Shown here: positions 1 through 8,673 of the stretch, piece by piece | Position numbering within the stretch: position 1 is the first letter of the stretch | Layout of the letters: every line of letters starts with the position of its first letter | Assembly: GCA_016178595.1 (NCBI GenBank) | Contig: JACOSY010000020.1 | Coordinates: 1 to 64,000 of the forward strand | Direction of reading: 5' to 3' | DNA from: Ignavibacteria bacterium | GTDB taxonomy: Bacteria; Bacteroidota; Ignavibacteria; UBA10030; SZUA-254 | DNA: 64,000 nucleotides | Notes under the pieces: generated by a model | Databases searched by the model: none | What the model was told of the DNA's origin: nothing | Seen by the model: the letters and a program-made list of their open reading frames with translations, nothing else | Made by a program: the position numbers and the translations under genes

Positions 1-82
1 ATTCACGATACTCCACCATCAGCCAGTCTGAAGCCGCATCCTCCACCCTAAAAGGCAACCGAATGACTCCACTATTTCATCG

Positions 83-137
83 AGATTCTTACGTGAGGCA
101 ACGAATCAGTTTCGTTTAGATTCTTACGTGAGGCAAC
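83..137. repeat. Short direct repeat, two copies
   Basis: The 20-mer beginning agattcttacg is present exactly at 83-102 and 118-137, 35 bp apart, with a weaker third version (gattctcacatgg) near 148-160. It lies past the 3' end of the minus-strand gene at 220. Function unknown. No gene is visible in bases 1-219. Confidence 0.6.
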
Positions 138-219
138 AGGAAAAGCCGATTCTCACATGGCTGATGAGTCGACTGTTTTGAAAGGAAGATTTGTCCTCCA
201 CGTTGTAGCTTGCGAGTTT

Positions 220-2010
220 TTACTTCTCCTCGTAGAGCGTGATTCCCCACATGGTCGGATCGTCAGGTGGATCGGAATTCCAATCGCCGAAGGAATGGGA
301 ATCGTCGGAGACGTAGTGGAGTTTGTACTCGCCCTTGTCAAGCAGGATCGTTGTATTGACCATCCGGTTTTTCCGCGCACCGCCCGCATGAAACGTCATG
401 GAATAGGTCATCTGCCAAACGACAGTCCCGTTGCTCGCGCGTTCAATCGAACCGTAATCATACATCTCGCGGTCCTGGCCTTCGCCAATAGCGTACACCC
501 GAACCCGTGTCGGCGCTGAAAGGCGGAATGTTTCCGATCGGTTGGCATGATCGCCCACACGGATGATTTGACAGATGACGCCCGATTCTCTTGGCGTCAC
601 ATTTTTCTCGATGAGATTCGGATTGAAGTTTTCACCTTCACCGGAGATTGTGATACCCCAATGTTCCGGGTCGAATGGAGGTGCCGCATTCCAATCGTCA
701 TACGCGTGTGAGTCGTCGGTCTGATAAAAAACCGTATACGTACCCTTCGGCAAGGTGATCACTTCGTCGACCATGCGATTCTTCTCTGCGCCACCGCCGT
801 GTTCGGTTCGGTCGACATCCATCGTCCATATCTTCTCTCGCGTTTTAGCGTTCACGATCCAACCATAATCGGCCATCTGCCGGCGAGAATTGCCGCGCTC
901 GCCGAGTGCATAGATGCGAAGACGCGCGTCGTCTTTGAGTGTAAAGCTTGTCGTTCGTGTCTCATTATTCTTCACATGCGTCAGTTGGACGATAATGTTT
1001 TGATCCTCCTTTGGAGTGGAGAGCGTAACATTCCTTTGTTCGCCTTCATCCGGTACCATGAGTGTAATCCCATAATTGAAAGGATCCGCCGGTGGTGCTG
1101 CATTCCAATCGACGAATGAATGTGTATCGTCGGTATTGAAATAGAGCGTGTACTCGCCTGGAGGGAAATTCACCGTTCCGTCGAACATCGTATTTTTTTC
1201 AGCGCCTCCTGCATTGCGAAGCTGCTCTCGTTCCATTTCCCAAATGCGGCGCCGGCTCTTGTTCTCAACGATCCATCCGTAATCTGCGGGCTGCTCTTCG
1301 GAAACGATTTCACCAATAGCGTAGATTCGAATTCGTGTTGGCTTGCTGACCGTAATCCCCTGATGGATGTGCTCGTTCTCACCGAGCCGTGTTGCCTTGA
1401 AGACGACGTGTACAAACTCTTTCGGCGGATTGAAAGTCTGGATTCGAGATGTTCGATCATCAACGGAAATCTCTATTCCCCAATTCTTCGAGCGTCGTCT
1501 CCAGTCCTTGTCAAGATCACCGTCGAAAAGATCTCCCAGCCACCAGAATAAGCCTTTCTTGCGGCCCCCGTTCTCTTTCCGCAAGTCGTGGCGGCGATCG
1601 ATGTTGATGTTGTACGCAGCGAAAGGAGATGTGCTTGCAAAAGCGTGCGCCGAGAAATAGACCTCGTAACTTCCAGCCGGAAGTGTGACCCAATCGTCAA
1701 ACTTGCGGTCATCTTTATCGCGGTGTGTGTTATACATGTCCATTGTCCACACCGGGTTGCGCGTGTCTGCGTTAATGATCCATCCGTAGGCAAACATTCC
1801 TGTGCCGGAAAACTTGACGCTCTTGTCGATGCCGCCGCCGCGTGCGACAATATGAAGCTCTGTTTCGGATGGGAGAATGAAACCGCCTTCTTTCACTTCC
1901 GTCAACTCGAAATCCTTGAGCTGAACGAATGCGCGTTCGCCGGCCTGGACGGCTAACGCAATTCCAAAGGTAAGAAGCGTAATGAAGAGTCCGGAGCGCA
2001 AGGGGTACAT
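220..2010 (-). CDS. Secreted protein with four ~100-aa repeats
   Basis: About 596 aa. From the ATG at 2010 the protein opens with a clear signal peptide (MYPLRSGLF... ending near AVQAG), so it is exported. An in-frame ATG at 2055 would give a longer leader and cannot be excluded. The mature part consists of four related modules, roughly residues 27-125, 190-305, 335-440 and 460-590. Each shows a pattern of R-[IV]-Y-A-[IL]-G-E, then D-Y-G-[WS]-I, W-x-M, GGA-x-KNRM, LPKG-x-Y, TDDSH, DWN-x-x-PP-x-DP and WGI. I recognise no catalytic motif. The beta-rich repeats suggest a binding or surface role, which is inference. The gene stands alone, and no promoter was identified with confidence. Confidence 0.8.
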   Translation of the reverse strand: MYPLRSGLFITLLTFGIALAVQAGERAFVQLKDFELTEVKEGGFILPSETELHIVARGGGIDKSVKFSGTGMFAYGWIINADTRNPVWTMDMYNTHRDKDDRKFDDWVTLPAGSYEVYFSAHAFASTSPFAAYNINIDRRHDLRKENGGRKKGLFWWLGDLFDGDLDKDWRRRSKNWGIEISVDDRTSRIQTFNPPKEFVHVVFKATRLGENEHIHQGITVSKPTRIRIYAIGEIVSEEQPADYGWIVENKSRRRIWEMEREQLRNAGGAEKNTMFDGTVNFPPGEYTLYFNTDDTHSFVDWNAAPPADPFNYGITLMVPDEGEQRNVTLSTPKEDQNIIVQLTHVKNNETRTTSFTLKDDARLRIYALGERGNSRRQMADYGWIVNAKTREKIWTMDVDRTEHGGGAEKNRMVDEVITLPKGTYTVFYQTDDSHAYDDWNAAPPFDPEHWGITISGEGENFNPNLIEKNVTPRESGVICQIIRVGDHANRSETFRLSAPTRVRVYAIGEGQDREMYDYGSIERASNGTVVWQMTYSMTFHAGGARKNRMVNTTILLDKGEYKLHYVSDDSHSFGDWNSDPPDDPTMWGITLYEEK

Positions 2011-2349
2011 GTATGTATGTCTCTGTTTGTTGCTGATCGATCGTGGTTCTGCCATAGAAACTGATTTCTGCCTTTCACTCCGATAGTACGCGATTGCGTA
2101 TCCTTTTGTTGCATTTGGAGTTAACAAGGATTGCCGGCTAAGTTTTTACTTGAATTCAACGTGACTTCATTCTATCAGTGCAAGAGATTTTTCCCACCTT
2201 GCTTCTTGAACCAAGTCAAAAGTCAAAATTAAAAAGTCAAAAATTCAACTCCTATGCAACAATATGTAAACCAAGCCGGGGATTTTCACGCTATGGTCTT
2301 TTGTCTGGCGCTTAAAATTGCGACTTAACGCGCATACAAAATTTTTCAC

Positions 2350-2378
2350 TTGACTTTTTCCCACCTCGTTTTTATATT
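2350..2378 (+). promoter_or_regulatory. Predicted sigma-70-like promoter
   Basis: TTGACT at 2350-2355 and TATATT at 2373-2378 are separated by exactly 17 bp. The pair lies about 165 bp upstream of the IPTL-CTERM-like gene at 2543. It is identical in both boxes and spacing to the predicted rRNA promoter at 8674. Bases 2214-2250 just upstream contain an AGTCAAAA micro-repeat. Confidence 0.55.
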
Positions 2379-2542
2379 CACCCATCATTCTTTTTGTCCG
2401 GGGGCACACGGACGCTCATCTTTCATAGAGCAATTCTAAACTGGCGGCGAGGACATCCGGTCTTTCCTCGATGTGTCGCCAACGAGCATTTTAGGTTATT
2501 CTCTAATCCATCCTTACACTTCTTAACAATCAAGGAATTCCT

Positions 2543-3439
2543 ATGAATAAGAAACGTAGACTCATTCTTGCGGTCACGGCTGTTTTCGTGACTTGTGTGG
2601 CTCTCATTTCACATTTGTCCGCTGACCAACCAAAGGCAATCAGAGAAATCCAGAATGAAGGTGATATAACCATTAACGCAACGTCGGAGATAGTCGACTG
2701 CGCTGCATGCAATGACCCAAACAATACCCATGGTGTAGGTAAGGGTAGAAAGATTTGCTACGAGGTATTTCTTTCTCCGAATGCTCAGGTGGGAAATAAT
2801 GACTGGATCCGAGATTTCCATGTGCGTGTCACCGACGGCATCGTAGCTAACTTTCAATGCGCTACCGTTGAGCGCTGGAATCCACAAATGGCGAAATGGG
2901 AGGAACCATCTTTTAATAATCCACCACCGCAGGACCCAGACAAGTGGGCATTCAGCCACGATTCACAAAACGAGGGACTTCCGCCAAATGTTTCGAATGT
3001 TCACTACATTAATTGGCACAGTACTGGCGGCACCAATAACGGTCTCTCCGATGCTGCTCTTGCTATACACAAGGGAGACAGATTTAGATTCTGTTTTGTT
3101 TATTGCGGCCCCAACAACAATTTAGGCAGCAAAATTCGTTTCATATGTACCGATGATGCCCGGACGCTCCCTGGGCCACCACAAGGTGGAATGGCTAGAC
3201 GCAACGGCGTGCCACATAATCAGATGAATCCTGATGATCCAGATAAAAACTTGGATGATCCCGCATGGGACGGCAGGGTTGAGAAACAGGGTGGTGATCT
3301 CGTTGGTTTTAATGTTTCTTATGATGATGACCCCATAGTTCCAACTTTTACACAATGGGGCATTGTAATCTTAAGTAGTTTACTCGCTGTAACCGGAATT
3401 TGGATTGCGAGGAAACGCAGAACACAGGCAACAACTTAA
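2543..3439 (+). CDS. Secreted protein with IPTL-CTERM-like C-terminal anchor
   Basis: 298 aa. An N-terminal signal sequence (KKRRLILAVTAVFVTCVAL) directs export. The C-terminus, about residues 266-298, reads VPTFTQWG followed by a hydrophobic helix and a basic RKRR tail. This is the tripartite layout of the IPTL-CTERM sorting signals known from other Gram-negative bacteria. The middle is rich in Asn, Asp, Pro and Cys (CAAC, FCFVYCG) and may hold disulfides, but I recognise no enzyme family in it. The start ATG follows CAAGGAATTCCT with a weak AGGA. No sortase-like partner is present in this window, so processing and anchoring are inferred only from the tail. Confidence 0.75.
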   Translation: MNKKRRLILAVTAVFVTCVALISHLSADQPKAIREIQNEGDITINATSEIVDCAACNDPNNTHGVGKGRKICYEVFLSPNAQVGNNDWIRDFHVRVTDGIVANFQCATVERWNPQMAKWEEPSFNNPPPQDPDKWAFSHDSQNEGLPPNVSNVHYINWHSTGGTNNGLSDAALAIHKGDRFRFCFVYCGPNNNLGSKIRFICTDDARTLPGPPQGGMARRNGVPHNQMNPDDPDKNLDDPAWDGRVEKQGGDLVGFNVSYDDDPIVPTFTQWGIVILSSLLAVTGIWIARKRRTQATT

Positions 3440-3612
3440 TCCCCAGTAATAAATTAACGTATGCTAAACGAAAGGCTGACTCAGGCCAGCCCTCTTTCTT
3501 TTGCACAACTGTCTGTCGCCTTCCACCTAAAAGTGCGACAAGCTCACTCCCTCCCCTCGCCGAACGGCAGCATTTTTTAAAGTTGCGTTTATCCACACCA
3601 CAATACGACTGC

Positions 3613-4152
3613 ATGAACATTAAAGTCAACCACAACTCCGTCGAAGTCGTTCAAGGCGACATCGCCGATCAAGACACTGAAGCGATAGTCAACGCGGCGA
3701 ACAATCTTCTCTGGATGGGCGCCGGTGTTGCCGGCGCTATCAAGCGCAAGGGAGGAGAGCTGATCGAGCGCGAGGCTGTCGATCAGGGACCGATTGAAAT
3801 TGGAGAGGTGGTGCTCACATCGGCGGGAAGTTTGAAGGCAAACTATGTCATCCATGCTGCCGTCATGGGACAAGATTTGCACACGAATGCGGACTACATT
3901 ACGAAAGCGACACGAAACGTCCTGCGATTGGGGGAAGAGAAAAGTATTGCGTCGATAAGTTTTCCGGCGCTTGGAACAGGCGTTGGGGGATTCTCGGTTT
4001 TCCACTGCGCGAAAATTATGATCACCGAAGCAATCGATTTTCTAATGAAGTCGAAGCATCTGCGGCACATTTGTTTTGTCCTCTTCGACAAACAAACCTT
4101 CGATGCCTTTGAGCAAGAGCTCAAATTGCAGCTCTCTTCCAAACGACATTAG
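3613..4152 (+). CDS. Macro-domain (ADP-ribose-binding) protein
   Basis: About 179 aa, essentially one macro domain. The motif VNAANNLLWMGAGVAGAIKR near residues 25-45 is the family's first ADP-ribose loop, and PALGTGVGGFSV near 118-130 is the second phosphate-binding loop. Such proteins bind ADP-ribose or hydrolyse it from proteins or O-acetyl-ADP-ribose. The upstream reading frame stays open to 3400, but that stretch is not domain-like, so the ATG at 3613 is taken as the start. No strong ribosome-binding site is visible. It follows the IPTL-CTERM-like gene with a 170-bp gap. Substrate unknown. Confidence 0.88.
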   Translation: MNIKVNHNSVEVVQGDIADQDTEAIVNAANNLLWMGAGVAGAIKRKGGELIEREAVDQGPIEIGEVVLTSAGSLKANYVIHAAVMGQDLHTNADYITKATRNVLRLGEEKSIASISFPALGTGVGGFSVFHCAKIMITEAIDFLMKSKHLRHICFVLFDKQTFDAFEQELKLQLSSKRH

Positions 4153-4263
4153 TACAAACTGAGCCGGACGAGCAGGTAGTTGTTTTCACGGGCAGCAACG
4201 GGGAATTATTGGCTGAGGTTACGCAAAAATTGATATTGGACTTGAACAGAGAACCGTCGCTTT

Positions 4264-4346
4264 GTCATTCCCGAAAGCTCCTATCGGGAATCCAGAGCGA
4301 AGCAACCGAGGTTCTGGATGCCCGCTTAAGACATGCGGGCATGACA
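4264..4346. repeat. Palindromic intergenic repeat
   Basis: The segment has outer arms GTCAT/ATGAC and nested hairpins CCCGA...TCGGG, TCCAGA...TCTGGA and GCCCGC...GCGGGC. It resembles the widespread 'GTCATTCCCG...GGGAATCCAG' palindromes of bacterial intergenic DNA. It lies in the 334-bp gap between the macro-domain gene and the LPS operon. I see no gene in that gap. Confidence 0.6.
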
Positions 4347-4445
4347 GTTTCCCTTTTTCATGTTTTGCGTAACATCAGTTGATTGAGCGCGCCGTACAAC
4401 GTTTCCCGCCTCTCATGTGAAACGATTCTGGCGAAGGGATGTATC

Positions 4446-4474
4446 TTGCAATTCCCTCCGAAAAATGGTAAGTT
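4446..4474 (+). promoter_or_regulatory. Predicted promoter of the LPS operon
   Basis: TTGCAA at 4446 and TAAGTT at 4469 have 17-bp spacing. The -10 ends 12 bp before the ATG at 4487, leaving almost no leader, and no Shine-Dalgarno sequence precedes that ATG. If the promoter is real, the message is close to leaderless. Confidence 0.35.
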
Positions 4475-4486
4475 TCCTCGTGCCGC

Positions 4487-5536
4487 ATGCGTACCTTCAC
4501 AAAAATTCTTATCGTTCGTTTTAGTTCTCTCGGCGATATCATTCTCGCATCGCCGTTAATTCGAATCCTTCGTGCGGCATATCCGCATGCGCAAATTGAT
4601 TTTCTTGTGAAGTCCGAGTATGCTGATATCCTGAAGCCTAACCCGCACCTCTCATCCGTCATTGAATTAAAAACGGCAGAGCGAGACGAGTTGCGCACGC
4701 TGAAGCGGCAACTTCGTGCGAACCGGTACGATCTTATTCTCGATCTCCACAACAATCTTCGCAGCCGTTACGTCAGGCTATTTTCGAGAACGCGGCGCGT
4801 TCGTGTTGTGCGGAAGCGAGCAATTGCACGATTCTTCCTGGTGAAGCGAAAGTGGAATTTCTATCGAGACGATACCTCCGTTGCCGATCGCTATCTCGAA
4901 ACGGTGAAATCCTTCGGACTTCGAAATGATGGAAAAGGGCTTGAGGTTTTTGTCCCTGAAGAAGTTACAGCATCGGCATCCGCGATCGTAAGCAAGTGTC
5001 AACTTGGCCGGTATACTCGCATACTCGGGATGGTGCCGACTGCGCGCCACTACACCAAACGTTGGCCGCAGGAGCGTTTCGTCGAGTTCGGAATACAATA
5101 CGCGAAGGCGCAACGATCAAAGGTGCTGCTCTTTGGAAGCAAGGACGAAGTCGAATACTGCGGCGATATTGCCCAGATGGTGAATGCCGAACTCGGCTCT
5201 CCGGCTGTAGAAAGCCTGGCGGGGAAGTTAACGCTGCTGGAGACGGCTGCCGTTTTCGATCGGTGTGATGTGGTCGTGACGAATGATACCGGGTTGATGC
5301 ATCTCGCGGCTGCACGCAAGAGAAAGATCGTCGCGGTGTTTGGTTCAACGGTACGCGAGCTGGGTTTTTTTCCATACGGCACGGAATCTATCGTGGTCGA
5401 GAAACAGGGACTCTCCTGCCGCCCGTGTACGCATATAGGGTTGCGCGAGTGTCCGCGAAAGCATTTCCTCTGTATGAAAGGCATTGAAGCACAACAAGTG
5501 CTCGCGGCAACAGAAACACTTCTTGGTTCAGAATGA
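4487..5536 (+). CDS. Glycosyltransferase family 9 (heptosyltransferase)
   Basis: 349 aa. The N-terminus ILIVRFSSLGDIILASPLIR is the GT9 signature of ADP-heptose:LPS heptosyltransferases, and NDTGLMHLAAA with VAVFGST near residues 263-285 is the nucleotide-sugar half. A Cys-rich stretch (CRPCTH...CPRKHFLC) near the C-terminus is common in these enzymes. It probably adds a heptose-type sugar to the LPS inner core at the cytoplasmic face of the inner membrane. It is the first gene of a four-gene run. Its TGA overlaps the next start (ATGA at 5533-5536), implying translational coupling. WaaF-type versus WaaC-type specificity cannot be decided here. Confidence 0.88.
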   Translation: MRTFTKILIVRFSSLGDIILASPLIRILRAAYPHAQIDFLVKSEYADILKPNPHLSSVIELKTAERDELRTLKRQLRANRYDLILDLHNNLRSRYVRLFSRTRRVRVVRKRAIARFFLVKRKWNFYRDDTSVADRYLETVKSFGLRNDGKGLEVFVPEEVTASASAIVSKCQLGRYTRILGMVPTARHYTKRWPQERFVEFGIQYAKAQRSKVLLFGSKDEVEYCGDIAQMVNAELGSPAVESLAGKLTLLETAAVFDRCDVVVTNDTGLMHLAAARKRKIVAVFGSTVRELGFFPYGTESIVVEKQGLSCRPCTHIGLRECPRKHFLCMKGIEAQQVLAATETLLGSE

Positions 5537-6009
5537 TGAAAGGGAAGAATGGGCGCATGAGTTCTCACGTGACGAACGCTGGAACGATACATTCCGTTCA
5601 ATTATGTCTCGGTTACCGCAAACCCATGCAATTTGTCGATCAGGCGGAAGCAATCGAGAATGTGGGCTTGAAAGGCGACAAGCACGCTCTCCCCGATAGT
5701 TCTCGTCAAGTGCTTCTGCTCGAAAAGGAAACGCTGGAAAAACTCAAGTTGATACCCGGCCAGGTGAAGGAAAACATCACGACCAGCGGAATTCAGCTTA
5801 TGACGCTTACCTCAAAAGATCGCGTGCAGATCGGCTCTGAGGTGGTTCTTGAAATCACCAAGGCTTGCTCTCCCTGTAGCAGGATGGAAGAGATACGCCC
5901 AGGATTATTGAGGGAGATTTCTGGCAAACGGGGAATGCTTGCACGTGTCATCCGGAGCGGAACGATACAGCGCGGTGATGCCATTCAACAGATTGATCGG
6001 TCGCAGTAA
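5533..6009 (+). CDS. MOSC-domain protein
   Basis: 158 aa, the size of stand-alone MOSC proteins. Typical features are VGLKGDKHA near residues 43-51, the run VKENITTSGIQL near 78-90, GSEVVLEIT, and a conserved cysteine segment KACSPCSRM near 110-118. MOSC domains bind sulfur or molybdenum cofactor and transfer sulfur to metal centres, but the physiological substrate of short family members is mostly unknown. It is wedged between two LPS genes, overlapping the upstream stop by 4 bp and sharing one base with the next start. The context gives no obvious link to LPS chemistry. Confidence 0.85.
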   Translation: MMKGKNGRMSSHVTNAGTIHSVQLCLGYRKPMQFVDQAEAIENVGLKGDKHALPDSSRQVLLLEKETLEKLKLIPGQVKENITTSGIQLMTLTSKDRVQIGSEVVLEITKACSPCSRMEEIRPGLLREISGKRGMLARVIRSGTIQRGDAIQQIDRSQ

Positions 6010-7283
6010 TGTTCTGGAAAATTTTCTATCAAATGCTTGTGGTTCCCGGAGAATGGATACTTTTCCACGTGCTCGCGATGTTCAATTCGAAAGCCGCAAG
6101 AGGAATCCGCGGCCGGAAGAACCTGTTTGCCGAATTGGAGCGTAAGATTGCCGCGCTGAATCCTGTGCGCCGGCGCATTTGGTTTCACGCTTCCTCGATG
6201 GGAGAATTTGAACAGGCGAAGCCGATCATTGCCGAGTTGAAGCAAAGGCAGGCCGATGTGGATGTCATCGTGTCGTTCTTCTCGGCATCCGGGTACGAAC
6301 ACTCGCAGAACTACAAGCCGGCAAATATCATCACCTACATTCCATTCGATTCGTCGAGGAATGCACGGAGGTTCGTCGAGATTGTGCGCCCGGCAGCGGT
6401 CGTGATCGTCCGGTACGATGTCTGGCCAAACCACCTGTGGGCTCTACAGCGGGCAGGAGTTCCTACCTTTATTGCGAGCGCAACGCTACGAAATGATGTA
6501 TCTCGAAAATTTCCAATCGTTCGGCAGTTTCATAAAGCAATGTACAATGTGTTGGACTTCATCCTTACCGTCTCGCCGGACGATAAATCCGTTTTCGATT
6601 CGCTTTGCCTTGCTCATCCAACAGTTGTAGTCATAGGCGATACGCGGTACGATCAGGTTCTCAGGCGAAGCACCGAATCAATCAAGCGCCGCATTCTCGA
6701 CGAGAGAGTTCTTGCGGGAAAGAAAGTTCTCGTTGTCGGAAGCAGCTGGAAAGAAGACGAGGAAGTCATCATTCCAGCATGGGAAGAGGTTTTTCGTACA
6801 CATCCTGAACTATTGATCGTTCTTGTACCCCACGAGCCGACAGTCGAGAATCTTGAGCGAATCGAAAGCGAAGTCGAAAATCGATTGTCATCGATCCGTT
6901 TTTCGCAACTGAACCAGTACAGCGGTGAACAGATCGTGATCGTGGATAGTGTTGGTATTCTCCTGTCTCTCTATCAGTACGCGCACACGGCCTATGTTGG
7001 TGGGAGCTTCCGCACAGGAATTCATAATGTGCTTGAGCCGGCTGTGTATGGTATTCCGGTTCTCTTCGGCCCGGTTCATCACAATTCACAAGAGGCGGTG
7101 GAACTTGTTCGGGAGGGAGGAGCAGTTGTATGCAGGGACTCACATGAGTTGTGTGAGAGTATGCGCATATTCCTGGATGACGAGACGCAGCGGATACAGA
7201 CAGGCAAGAAAGCCTCTGCATTTGTCCAAAGTCACGTTGGCGCAACAACACGATTCCTTTCATTTCTGGAGAAGGTTTTGTAG
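6009..7283 (+). CDS. waaA: 3-deoxy-D-manno-octulosonic acid transferase (KDO transferase)
   Basis: 424 aa, normal for WaaA/KdtA. An N-terminal hydrophobic segment anchors the protein at the inner membrane. The motifs RIWFHASSMGEFEQAKPII (the family's HxxSxGE loop), RYDVWPNHL, the TLRND loop near residue 160, and YVGGSF with GIHNVLEPA in the C-terminal CMP-KDO half are all present. It transfers KDO from CMP-KDO to lipid A, the step that starts the LPS core. The RYDVWPN loop differs slightly from the KTEIWPN of enterobacterial enzymes. Its start overlaps the MOSC stop (TAATG). Confidence 0.93.
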   Translation: MFWKIFYQMLVVPGEWILFHVLAMFNSKAARGIRGRKNLFAELERKIAALNPVRRRIWFHASSMGEFEQAKPIIAELKQRQADVDVIVSFFSASGYEHSQNYKPANIITYIPFDSSRNARRFVEIVRPAAVVIVRYDVWPNHLWALQRAGVPTFIASATLRNDVSRKFPIVRQFHKAMYNVLDFILTVSPDDKSVFDSLCLAHPTVVVIGDTRYDQVLRRSTESIKRRILDERVLAGKKVLVVGSSWKEDEEVIIPAWEEVFRTHPELLIVLVPHEPTVENLERIESEVENRLSSIRFSQLNQYSGEQIVIVDSVGILLSLYQYAHTAYVGGSFRTGIHNVLEPAVYGIPVLFGPVHHNSQEAVELVREGGAVVCRDSHELCESMRIFLDDETQRIQTGKKASAFVQSHVGATTRFLSFLEKVL

Positions 7284-7308
7284 ATTTTCCTAACATTGAG
7301 AACCCATT

Positions 7309-8475
7309 ATGAAAATTGCATACTTCGATATCATTGGAGGCATGAGCGGTGATATGACGCTCGGTGCTTTCGTGAGCGCAGGCATACCGATTGAGGTACT
7401 TTCCAATGAGATCAAGAAGCTCAACCTCGATGGTATTGAACTTGAAGCATCACACATTATCCGAAGCGGCATTGTTGCGGTGAAAATCGATGTCGTCATC
7501 TCAGTGCATCAAGAGCATCGTCGGCATTTGAAAGATATCTTCAAGACAATCGACAATGGTTCATTGTCTGGTCGTGTGAAGGAAAACGCGAAGAAGATAT
7601 TCATGGAAGTCGCAAAGGCAGAAGCGAAGGTTCACAACACGTCGATCGAGAATATTCATTTCCACGAAGTCGGTGCTCTCGATTCCATCGTCGATATCGT
7701 AGGAGCAGCCGCGTGCTTTGACTTGCTGGGGATAGAGTCTGTGTACTCATCGCCAGTGAAACTTGGCAGCGGTGGATTTATAGACACCGAACACGGGAAA
7801 CTGCCATTGCCTGGACCTGCAACATCTCAAATCTTGAAAGAATATCCTACTATACTGACTGCCATTCCGTATGAGCTTACCACTCCCACAGGCGCGGCGA
7901 TCATCAAGGCGATGTCCCGCGGGATGCTTTCGATGGAGGAAATGAAAGTACAAAGTATCGGTTATGGCGCAGGGACAAGAGAATTACCCCAAGTTCCAAA
8001 TCTTCTCCGCGTCATGATTAGTGAGTTGCTGCCAGCTTATGAACAGGATGAGGTCGTCATACTTGAAACAAACATCGACGACATGAATCCGGAGATCTAT
8101 CCTTTTGTCATCGACCAGTTGCTTGCGACCGGCGCCCACGATGCTTACCTTGTTCCAATTATCATGAAGAAAGGAAGACCGGGCATTCTGCTCTCGGTGA
8201 TGACTGATCGTTCAAAGCTGGACGACATTCTTATGCTACTCTTTACTCAGACAAGCACGCTTGGTGTCCGTATCCTACCAGCCTGGCGTCGTAAGGTTCA
8301 ACGAACTCAGCGAGAGGTGACTACAACGCTTGGTCGTGTTAAAATGAAAGTCGCCGTGTTGGATGGGAAAGAAAAGCTAGTGCCCGAATTCGAAGAATGT
8401 AAACGTCTGGCACTGGAAAAACGAATTCCCCTCATCGAGGTCTATAAGATCATTGAGAAAGAGGTATGGGGATGA
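7309..8475 (+). CDS. larC: Nickel-pincer cofactor biosynthesis protein LarC
   Basis: 388 aa, one uninterrupted frame. It begins KIAYFDIIGGMSGDMTLGA, the LarC (former DUF111) N-terminus. The block NIHFHEVGALDSIVDIVGAA and the TNIDDMNPE block near residues 254-262 are also diagnostic. LarC inserts nickel into the pyridinium-dithiodicarboxylic acid precursor to make the nickel-pincer cofactor of lactate racemase and related LarA-family enzymes. In some species larC is split by a programmed frameshift, which is not the case here. No larB, larE or larA is present in the window. It follows waaA by 25 bp and closes the operon. Confidence 0.93.
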   Translation: MKIAYFDIIGGMSGDMTLGAFVSAGIPIEVLSNEIKKLNLDGIELEASHIIRSGIVAVKIDVVISVHQEHRRHLKDIFKTIDNGSLSGRVKENAKKIFMEVAKAEAKVHNTSIENIHFHEVGALDSIVDIVGAAACFDLLGIESVYSSPVKLGSGGFIDTEHGKLPLPGPATSQILKEYPTILTAIPYELTTPTGAAIIKAMSRGMLSMEEMKVQSIGYGAGTRELPQVPNLLRVMISELLPAYEQDEVVILETNIDDMNPEIYPFVIDQLLATGAHDAYLVPIIMKKGRPGILLSVMTDRSKLDDILMLLFTQTSTLGVRILPAWRRKVQRTQREVTTTLGRVKMKVAVLDGKEKLVPEFEECKRLALEKRIPLIEVYKIIEKEVWG

Positions 8476-8673
8476 TATTTTATGTTCTACCTATCTTGCT
8501 AATGCACAAAGACCTGCGGTCGATCAATGAGAGGTAGGAGGTTAAATGTTACTTTGTTTGCCAAAAGACTTCCCATGGAATGCTTGACTAAGGGGCAGAT
8601 TCTATAAATTACCAACCTATTCTGCCAGTACTGACTCTGAAGAGCGTTGCCACCAGAAAAAGTATTCTTTTAC

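Noticed and set aside
157-519. 120-codon frame opposite the four-repeat gene
   Set aside because: It is a shadow of the repeat protein on the other strand; the minus-strand frame has the signal peptide and internal repeats.
3400-3612. Upstream extension of the macro-domain gene overlapping the IPTL-CTERM-like gene
   Set aside because: The domain starts exactly at ATG 3613 and the extension has no domain character.
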